Assembly: GCA_964388745.1 (NCBI GenBank)
Contig: CAYMBP010000029.1
Span: forward strand, 1 to 13,312
Length of the DNA: 13,312 nucleotides
Direction: 5' to 3'
Source of the DNA: CAYMBP01 sp964388745
Lineage (GTDB): Bacteria > Babelota > Babeliae > Babelales > RVW-14
The position numbers were made by a program, and so were the translations under genes. Shown piece after piece: positions 6,726 through 11,582 of the stretch. The notes under the pieces were generated by a model. It had not been told where the DNA came from. It saw only the letters and a list, made by a program, of their open reading frames with translations, and did no database searches. Each line of letters opens with the position of its first letter. Positions within the stretch are counted from its first letter, which is position 1.

Positions 6726-7988
6726 TTAGTCTCCTATTTTTTCCTTTAAGACAGCTTGGTCTATTTTAAGTTGTTCGCTTAACTTATCAAGTTGATAACC
6801 ATTTTTTTTATAAAGATGTATTAAGAATTGATATTCAAAAGCCTTAAAGGCTGAATCAAGAGAGGCAAACTCACCAAACAGTTGCTCTTCGCAAAAAAGT
6901 GAAACCTGCTCTTGCATACAATCAGCAAGAAACTTTTTTGAGATAATTTGATTATTACTTGAAAGAGAAACAAGTCTTTTTAAAGTAATTTTAAGCTCTT
7001 TGATATTGCCATGCCAGGGGTAATTGCGCAGGCACCTCATTGCTTGAGGGCTCAGCAATACATTTTTTGCTTGGGCTTTATTTTCATAAGCCAGAAAGTG
7101 TGAAACAAGCAGTGGAATATCGTGTCGCCTTTTGGCAAGACTCACTGTCTCAAGCGGAATGATATTGAGCGCATAAAAAAGAGATGTATCAAAATCCTTT
7201 TTTTGCACAAAATGAAAAAGGTTGGGAGATGCTGATGCAATGAACCGAACAAGTTGAGAATGTGCTTTAATAGCAGCAAGAGTTTCTCGTTGTAAGCTGG
7301 AAGAAAAAAGATGTATATTTTTCAGATAAACAGTTCCTTCTTGAGCCTTATCAATCAAGGTAAGTTCTTTTGTTGAAAATTCATCAATTGTTAAAAAGGG
7401 AAGACTTGCTCGAGGGCTTATTTCGTGAATGTAACGAGCAATGGTTGACTTTCCTGAGCCTTGTGCACCATAAATAAGAACATTATAGGCAAGCGGTGCA
7501 ACAAGATCAACTTGTCGCATAAGTTCATGAAACATATCGCTTTTACCAACAATTCCACGGGCTTCATAATTATGCTCTTTTTGAGTAAGTGAGGTTTTTT
7601 TTTCTTCATTATTAAGCTGTTCTACCGCATTTACTTTTTCAAGAAGAACATCAAGACTAAGAGGCTTTTCAATAAAGTCTTGTGCACCAAAATTAAGCGC
7701 ATCAACGGCCATAGGAATAGTACCAAACCCTGACATAATAATGACTTGCTGCTTAGGATACTGCTCCTTAATTTTTTTTAAAAGATCAAGGCCATTACAA
7801 TGTGGCATAAATATATCAAGTAGCACAAGATCTGGTATGAGTTCACCAATCATTGCAAGAGCTTGCTTTCCCTCAGTTGTTGTTCGCACACGAAAGTTTT
7901 CATCTGTTAATGCATCTTGAATGGCTTGCAGAATGGCTGGCTCGTCATCAATAACAAAAATAAGAGCCTTAGGGTTATGATGTGTCAT
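6726..7988 (-). CDS. NtrC/NtrX-type response regulator with a degenerate AAA+ domain
   Basis: 420-residue cytosolic regulator in three parts. Residues 1-125 are a receiver domain with the acidic pair Asp14/Asp15, phospho-acceptor Asp58 (LVLLDIFMP), Ser86 and Lys108, all intact. Residues about 145-365 are an AAA+ domain of the sigma-54-activator type: GIVGKS, Walker A GAQGSGKST (174-182), RRHDIPLLVSHFL and NYPWHGNIKELK. The tail 376-420 resembles a shortened Fis-type helix-turn-helix. The central domain is badly eroded: the GAFTGA loop and flanking roughly 30 residues are missing, the usual Walker B GTLFLDEI reads GTVYLKNI (218-225), the arginine-finger segment (normally FRxDLyyRL) reads FDTSLFYAL (266-274), the sensor-1 Asn is gone and the sensor-2 Arg is Lys330. 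It therefore probably cannot activate sigma-54 polymerase; a phosphorylation-controlled, NtrX-like role is plausible. The start lies 3 bases after the mlaF stop. No histidine kinase is in the window. Confidence 0.85.
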   Translation of the reverse strand: MTHHNPKALIFVIDDEPAILQAIQDALTDENFRVRTTTEGKQALAMIGELIPDLVLLDIFMPHCNGLDLLKKIKEQYPKQQVIIMSGFGTIPMAVDALNFGAQDFIEKPLSLDVLLEKVNAVEQLNNEEKKTSLTQKEHNYEARGIVGKSDMFHELMRQVDLVAPLAYNVLIYGAQGSGKSTIARYIHEISPRASLPFLTIDEFSTKELTLIDKAQEGTVYLKNIHLFSSSLQRETLAAIKAHSQLVRFIASASPNLFHFVQKKDFDTSLFYALNIIPLETVSLAKRRHDIPLLVSHFLAYENKAQAKNVLLSPQAMRCLRNYPWHGNIKELKITLKRLVSLSSNNQIISKKFLADCMQEQVSLFCEEQLFGEFASLDSAFKAFEYQFLIHLYKKNGYQLDKLSEQLKIDQAVLKEKIGD

Positions 7989-7991
7989 GGC

Positions 7992-8744
7992 TTATTTAAA
8001 TCCTATCTGTTTAATTGGACCATCTGCAAGGCCGCGAATAAATTGATAAATATATTCATTGTTACACTCCCAGATACTTTGAGCATCTCCTTTGTAGATA
8101 ATTTTTCCTTCGTGCAACATTGCAACTTGCGTGGCATACTTAAAAATCTCTATGTCATGAGAGATAACAATAGTTGTTGCATTATGCTCTTCATGCGTTT
8201 TTTTAATGAGCTCATGAATAAGCTTAACGGTAATTGGATCAAGCCCCGTTGTCGGCTCATCATAAATAAGAATTTCAGGGCTGAGCATTAATGTTCGAGC
8301 AAGGCCAACACGTTTTTTCATACCCCCTGAAAGCTCGTTAGGAAATTTGTCAATAACGTCTTCATCAAGACCAACATCTTTAAGCTTTTCAACAACAAGA
8401 GAGCGTACCTCATCTGGATGTATGCCTTCTTCAAGAAGTGTGATGCCAACATTTTCAAAAACATTAAGTGAATCAAGAAGCGCAGCAAATTGAAATACAT
8501 AACCACATTTTTTATAAACTTCTTGCTGTTGTCTTTTATGTAACGAGGTAATATCCTGCTCATCAATAATTACATTTCCACTGTCAGGTTTAATAAGGCC
8601 AATAATCTGTTTAAGCAGAACAGATTTTCCTTCACCCGAGCGGCCAATAATCGCAAGAAACTCACCCTTTTTAATATCAAGACTAAGCTCATTAGTTATT
8701 ATGTTATTGCCAAATGACTTTTTTAAATTTTTAATACTAATCAT
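7992..8744 (-). CDS. mlaF: MlaF-type ABC transporter ATPase
   Basis: Cytosolic ATPase subunit of the Mla/MCE phospholipid transporter that maintains outer-membrane lipid asymmetry. The 250-residue product has Walker A GRSGEGKS (34-41), a Q-loop in GYVFQFAALLDSLNVFENV (81-99, strongly MlaF-like), signature LSGGMKKR (138-145), Walker B ILIYDEPTTGLDP (158-170) and the H-loop His196 in ISHD. The C-terminal QFIRGLADGPI is also typical of MlaF. All ATPase residues are present. Its ATG overlaps the mlaE stop as ATGA (8741-8744), so the two are translationally coupled, matching an obligate permease-ATPase pair. The response regulator begins 3 bases downstream. The mlaD, mlaC and mlaB genes that usually follow in proteobacteria are absent from this window. 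Confidence 0.94.
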   Translation of the reverse strand: MISIKNLKKSFGNNIITNELSLDIKKGEFLAIIGRSGEGKSVLLKQIIGLIKPDSGNVIIDEQDITSLHKRQQQEVYKKCGYVFQFAALLDSLNVFENVGITLLEEGIHPDEVRSLVVEKLKDVGLDEDVIDKFPNELSGGMKKRVGLARTLMLSPEILIYDEPTTGLDPITVKLIHELIKKTHEEHNATTIVISHDIEIFKYATQVAMLHEGKIIYKGDAQSIWECNNEYIYQFIRGLADGPIKQIGFK

Positions 8745-9520
8745 TTTGTAAACATTAATGAGGTGAGAACGTAGTCAGCAACAACAATAGTAAGAATTGC
8801 AGAAACCACACTTTTTGTAATTGCAATACCAACTCCACGAGCACCCCCTCCTGCATAATATCCTTTATAGGTGCTGACAATAGCAAGTAAAAAGCCAAAC
8901 ACAACGGCTTTGATAATCCCGTTGCTGATATCTGAAAACTCAACATTTGAAATAACAGCTTCTATGTATACTTCTGAGTTTATGCCAAGCATATAAATTG
9001 ACATAAAATATCCTGACATAATGCCAAAAAAACTACAAAATATAGATAAAAAAGGAACAATAATAGTACTTGCAATAATTCGTGGAATGATAAGATATTG
9101 ATGCGTGTTAATGCATAATGTTTGAAGAGCATCAATCTGCTCAGTGATTCTCATGGTACCAAGCTCTGATGTAATTGCAGATCCCGCTCGCCCAATAACC
9201 ATAATAGCTGTAAAAACAGGACCAAACTCTCTAGTCATTGAAAGAAAAACAATTGGCCCAATAAAATGATCAGCCCCAAAGCGTTGCAGCCCTATGTAAC
9301 TTTGTAATGCAATAACTGCCCCAACAGTAATACCTACAATAGAAACAATCCCAAGAGAGCCTACTCCAATGTAATTCATTTGGAAAAAGACTTTTTTCAG
9401 CTTGAGACGTGTAGTACATAAAGCGACAAAATTTTCATAAAGAAAAATTCCGATATAGCCAAGATTATTGCACCAGGCAATAGTTTTTGCACCAATCATG
9501 TCTACAAAATTGAGCAACAC
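8741..9520 (-). CDS. mlaE: MlaE-type ABC transporter permease
   Basis: Inner-membrane permease of the MCE/Mla lipid transporter, 259 residues (E. coli MlaE 260), with about five to six hydrophobic segments. The family signature is clear: REFGPVFTAIMVIGRAG (97-113) with the conserved Glu98, then ELGTMRITEQIDAL (119-132), and PRIIA (146-150) in the next segment. The start is taken as the GTG at 9518-9520, because AGGAT (9527-9531) lies 6 bases upstream; the alternative ATG at 9497-9499 has no ribosome site and would shorten the amphipathic N-terminus by seven residues. secG ends 59 bases upstream with no terminator between them, and mlaF overlaps by 4 bases downstream. It should pair with MlaF, and normally with an MlaD ring whose gene is not seen here. 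Confidence 0.94.
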   Translation of the reverse strand: MLLNFVDMIGAKTIAWCNNLGYIGIFLYENFVALCTTRLKLKKVFFQMNYIGVGSLGIVSIVGITVGAVIALQSYIGLQRFGADHFIGPIVFLSMTREFGPVFTAIMVIGRAGSAITSELGTMRITEQIDALQTLCINTHQYLIIPRIIASTIIVPFLSIFCSFFGIMSGYFMSIYMLGINSEVYIEAVISNVEFSDISNGIIKAVVFGFLLAIVSTYKGYYAGGGARGVGIAITKSVVSAILTIVVADYVLTSLMFTK

Positions 9521-9526
9521 AGGCTT

Positions 9527-9531
9527 ATCCT
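9527..9531 (-). promoter_or_regulatory. Ribosome binding site selecting the GTG start of mlaE
   Basis: Minus-strand AGGAT sits 6 bases before the GTG at 9518-9520. No comparable sequence precedes the ATG at 9497-9499, so this site decides the start. Confidence 0.65.
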
Positions 9532-9579
9532 AATACGTTAAATTCCTATTAATGAATTACTACTTCTTTTCTCGTTGAT

Positions 9580-9921
9580 TTACTCAGCGCTCTCTTCTTT
9601 TGCTGGAGTTGTTGTGCTCGTATCAAGCCTGCTATCTTGAGCCGGTGTTGCTTTCTGCCGTGAGGTATAACCCTTAAGCTCTGATGCTTGGTGTTGCCTT
9701 GAATTAAGTACAGCAAGCCCAAGCGCACCAAATACAAACATCAATCCCATAGCCCAAGTGATACGTTCAAAAAAATCTTGCCCTCCTGACCCACCAAAAA
9801 GCATTTGGCTGCCACCACCCATACCACCAAGCCCCATATCTCCCTTGCCTTGTTGTAAGAGAATAATAAAAGCGAGAAGCGCTGCTAAGATTACAAAAAG
9901 AACCATTAAAAATGTAAGCAT
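9580..9921 (-). CDS. secG: Protein translocase subunit SecG
   Basis: Small inner-membrane subunit of the SecYEG protein-export channel. The 113-residue product has the expected topology: a first membrane helix (about 1-22), the diagnostic cytosolic loop LLQQGKGDMGLGG and LFGGSGGQDFFER (21-53), and a second helix (about 54-72). A polar tail of about 40 residues follows, rich in Gln, Ser, Thr and Lys, ending AKEESAE; such tails vary in the family. The ATG at 9921 is preceded by AAGGAAG at good spacing. It lies 51 bases after tpiA, a gene pair found together in many bacteria, which supports both calls. mlaE follows 59 bases downstream on the same strand. Confidence 0.93.
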   Translation of the reverse strand: MLTFLMVLFVILAALLAFIILLQQGKGDMGLGGMGGGSQMLFGGSGGQDFFERITWAMGLMFVFGALGLAVLNSRQHQASELKGYTSRQKATPAQDSRLDTSTTTPAKEESAE

Positions 9922-9972
9922 GAATCTTCCTTGTTAGTAATGTTGTATTATTTATATGGAGTACACCCACTC

Positions 9973-10740
9973 CTACCTATAGTGTACAATTTTTTCAAGC
10001 TCTTGAAAATCGAGACTTGCTCGGCCAATTAAAAAACCTGAAATTTGAGGAATGCTTTTAAGTCGAGCAGCATTATGAGAGGTGATACTCCCTCCGTAAA
10101 CAAGTCGATATGAGCGAGTAAGAGCTAACTCATTAAGATAAGACTCTATCCAGGCGAGCACTGACTCAATATGATCATTGTCAGCCGCTTTTTGCGCGCC
10201 AATCGCCCAAACTGGTTCATATGCTATGCACAATGGAGTATTTTGGTGTGATGATGATTGGGCAGCTTGAGCAATTGGCGCAAGTTGTTCTTCAATCCTG
10301 CTCAATGTTTCACCTTGATCGTATGCATTTTTATCTTCACCGATACAGGCAATAGGAATAATATTGTTATCAAAAAGAGTCTGCGCTTGCTTAGCAACTG
10401 ACTGATCACTTTCATTATTAAAAGAGCGCCGTTCGCTGTGCCCAATAATACAATACGAGCAACCAAGCTCATAAAGACTGCGCGGGGATATTTGTCCCGT
10501 GAAAGATCCCCGCTCATGTTCGGCACAACATTGAGCAGATAATGCTACACTTGTCTCTTTAATTGCTTGAGCAATTGGAAAGAGAGCTTCTGCAGAGGGA
10601 GCTATAACCATCTGCGTATTTTCTCGGTCTGCAAGAGAAAGTATTTCATCATAATAATTTGATGCAAACGAGAGAGCTTCGTTAAGAGATAATGACATTT
10701 TCCAATTTGAAATATACAAAAAATTTTTTTTAGTATTCAT
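9973..10740 (-). CDS. tpiA: Triosephosphate isomerase
   Basis: Cytosolic glycolytic enzyme interconverting dihydroxyacetone phosphate and glyceraldehyde-3-phosphate. The 255-residue product is full length (usual 250). Catalytic residues are all present: Asn12 and Lys14 in SNWKM, His101 in IIGHSERR (98-105), and Glu175 in AYEPVWAIG (173-181). YGGSI and GFLIGRASL form the phosphate-binding end of the barrel. One oddity is the active-site lid (loop 6): the near-universal AIGTGKTA reads AIGAQKAA (179-186), changing the tip and the C-terminal hinge. The ATG at 10740 has a strong AAGGAGT (10744-10750) and a sigma-70 promoter about 110 bases upstream. It is the first gene of the apparent tpiA-secG-mlaE-mlaF-regulator operon. 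Confidence 0.96.
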   Translation of the reverse strand: MNTKKNFLYISNWKMSLSLNEALSFASNYYDEILSLADRENTQMVIAPSAEALFPIAQAIKETSVALSAQCCAEHERGSFTGQISPRSLYELGCSYCIIGHSERRSFNNESDQSVAKQAQTLFDNNIIPIACIGEDKNAYDQGETLSRIEEQLAPIAQAAQSSSHQNTPLCIAYEPVWAIGAQKAADNDHIESVLAWIESYLNELALTRSYRLVYGGSITSHNAARLKSIPQISGFLIGRASLDFQELEKIVHYR

Positions 10741-10850
10741 GTTACTCCTTAATAGTCTAAAAAGGTGATCATTTGTGGCACTTTGGGCAGTATAAACTAA
10801 TCGAAGCTAGCCGTACAGGCGGCATAAAATTTCTTATTCGTGCTTGAAAG

Positions 10851-10880
10851 ATTATACAGATCTGAAGCTAAATTTATCAA
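10851..10880 (-). promoter_or_regulatory. Sigma-70 promoter of the tpiA operon
   Basis: On the minus strand TTGATA (10875-10880, five of six consensus positions) is followed by 18 bases and a perfect TATAAT (10851-10856). Transcription would start near 10844, leaving a leader of about 100 bases before tpiA. That leader contains a short GCCG/CGGC inverted repeat near 10810-10823 that is too small to interpret. Confidence 0.7.
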
Positions 10881-11085
10881 GCTTCACTCAAAATATTCAG
10901 ATAAAATTGATCTTAATTTTCTCAATTATTTCTTCCTACTTGAGATGCTTCAAACAATCACGCTACGTCTTTTTTGTAAGTTATTGCATGCGAGCACAAT
11001 CTAAGAAACTGCTCTTAAAAATCACACCAAATAAACAAAAGCTTCTCATATAGCAAAAAACATTCTAACTTGCACAAATATTGGG

Positions 11086-11123
11086 GTCATCCTGGACTCT
11101 ATCGCTTCGCTTCAGAGTGATGA
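11086..11123. repeat. REP-like imperfect palindrome, copy 1
   Basis: TCATC (11087-11091) pairs with GATGA (11119-11123), and ACTCT (11096-11100) with AGAGT (11114-11118), giving a 10-bp hairpin with a 4-base left bulge and a 13-base GC-rich loop. It opens with GTCATCCT and contains GGACTCTAT, both echoed in the second copy at 11401. The look (GTCATCCT plus GAAGCGAAGC on the other strand) resembles dispersed intergenic palindromes of many bacterial genomes. It is judged from this window alone. Confidence 0.45.
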
Positions 11124-11220
11124 TCTTGAGACAATAAACTGTTCCAATGTTACGTGTTTTAGCTATATCAGACTCTTCACAAGTCATCATAAAATCCTTT
11201 TTCATATGGCTATACAAAAT

Positions 11221-11246
11221 TGAATTAACATAATGTTGTTAATTCA
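11221..11246. repeat. Perfect 10-bp inverted repeat
   Basis: TGAATTAACA (11221-11230) and TGTTAATTCA (11237-11246) are exact reverse complements separated by 6 bases (TAATGT). No T-run follows on either strand, so it is not a standard terminator. The symmetric, AT-rich form is compatible with a dimeric regulator's operator or a small RNA hairpin, but no adjacent gene start indicates which. Confidence 0.5.
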
Positions 11247-11400
11247 CTGTAGAGAATCTCTTTGCTTGATAATCGTTACATTCTCACACTCACAACGCTC
11301 ACTGAAGAGAACAGTCACGACGAAACCCTAGCGCAGGAGAATGGACTCCCTTGAAATTTAAATTATATAAATCTTAAAGAGCTTAGCTATAAATAATAGA

Positions 11401-11432
11401 GTCATTCTAAAAACTGGATTCTATAATTCAGT
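11401..11432. repeat. REP-like imperfect palindrome, copy 2
   Basis: GTCATTCT (11401-11408) is followed by ACTGGAT (11413-11419), which pairs with ATTCAGT (11426-11432) around a 6-base loop with one G-U wobble. The GTCATTCT and GGATTCTAT (11416-11424) segments match copy 1 (GTCATCCT, GGACTCTAT) with one change each, in the same order. It is more AT-rich and looks more decayed than copy 1. Confidence 0.4.
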
Positions 11433-11525
11433 CCACAAAGTCAAGTCTAGCTCCCATACACTCTATCAATTTAAAGGCACCAGAAAAAGTCAAGGCGCCA
11501 ATTTTTTTGATTCAAGCAAGCAATA

Positions 11526-11557
11526 AAAAAAGTCCCGAGCGAACCCGGGACTTTTTT
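11526..11557 (-). terminator. Strong terminator after the outer-membrane protein gene
   Basis: AAAAAAGTCCCG (11526-11537) and CGGGACTTTTTT (11546-11557) are perfect 12-base reverse complements around an 8-base loop. Read on the minus strand it is a GC-rich stem ending in a T-run, 25 bases past the stop of the outer-membrane gene. It is symmetric and could work in both directions, but no plus-strand gene enters it. Such a robust terminator suits a highly expressed gene. Confidence 0.92.
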
Positions 11558-11582
11558 GGATAGAAAAATTAATCACGCAAAA

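Larger units (their letters stand above)
10881..11525. other. Gene-free spacer with degenerate palindromic repeats
   Basis: Between the tpiA promoter and the terminator of the outer-membrane gene there is no credible gene on either strand. Most of it is AT-rich, with GC-richer islands at about 11083-11125 and 11280-11350. It contains two related imperfect palindromes (11086-11123 and 11401-11432), one perfect dyad (11221-11246) and a GC-rich stretch (11280-11350) resembling worn intergenic-repeat sequence. No tRNA fold, transposase remnant or CRISPR pattern is visible. Because both flanking units are on the minus strand, the spacer has no obvious need to be this long in an otherwise compact region. 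Confidence 0.55.

Noticed and set aside
6549..6749. Plus-strand open frame of 66 codons between the response regulator and rpsI
   Set aside because: GTG start without a ribosome site, its end runs into the regulator gene on the other strand, and the composition (Cys, His, Tyr, Lys-rich) looks like translated spacer.
10789..10794. Second -10-like TATACT closer to tpiA on the minus strand
   Set aside because: No matching -35 box at 16-18 bases; the TTGATA/TATAAT pair upstream is clearly better.
10844..11053. Plus-strand open frame of 69 codons upstream of tpiA
   Set aside because: TTG start, no Shine-Dalgarno sequence, and it covers the divergently oriented tpiA promoter; no domain or coding-like pattern.
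10881..11582. CRISPR array, tRNA or insertion-sequence remnant in the long spacer
   Set aside because: No regularly spaced direct repeats, no cloverleaf or T-loop sequence, and no transposase-like frame on either strand.
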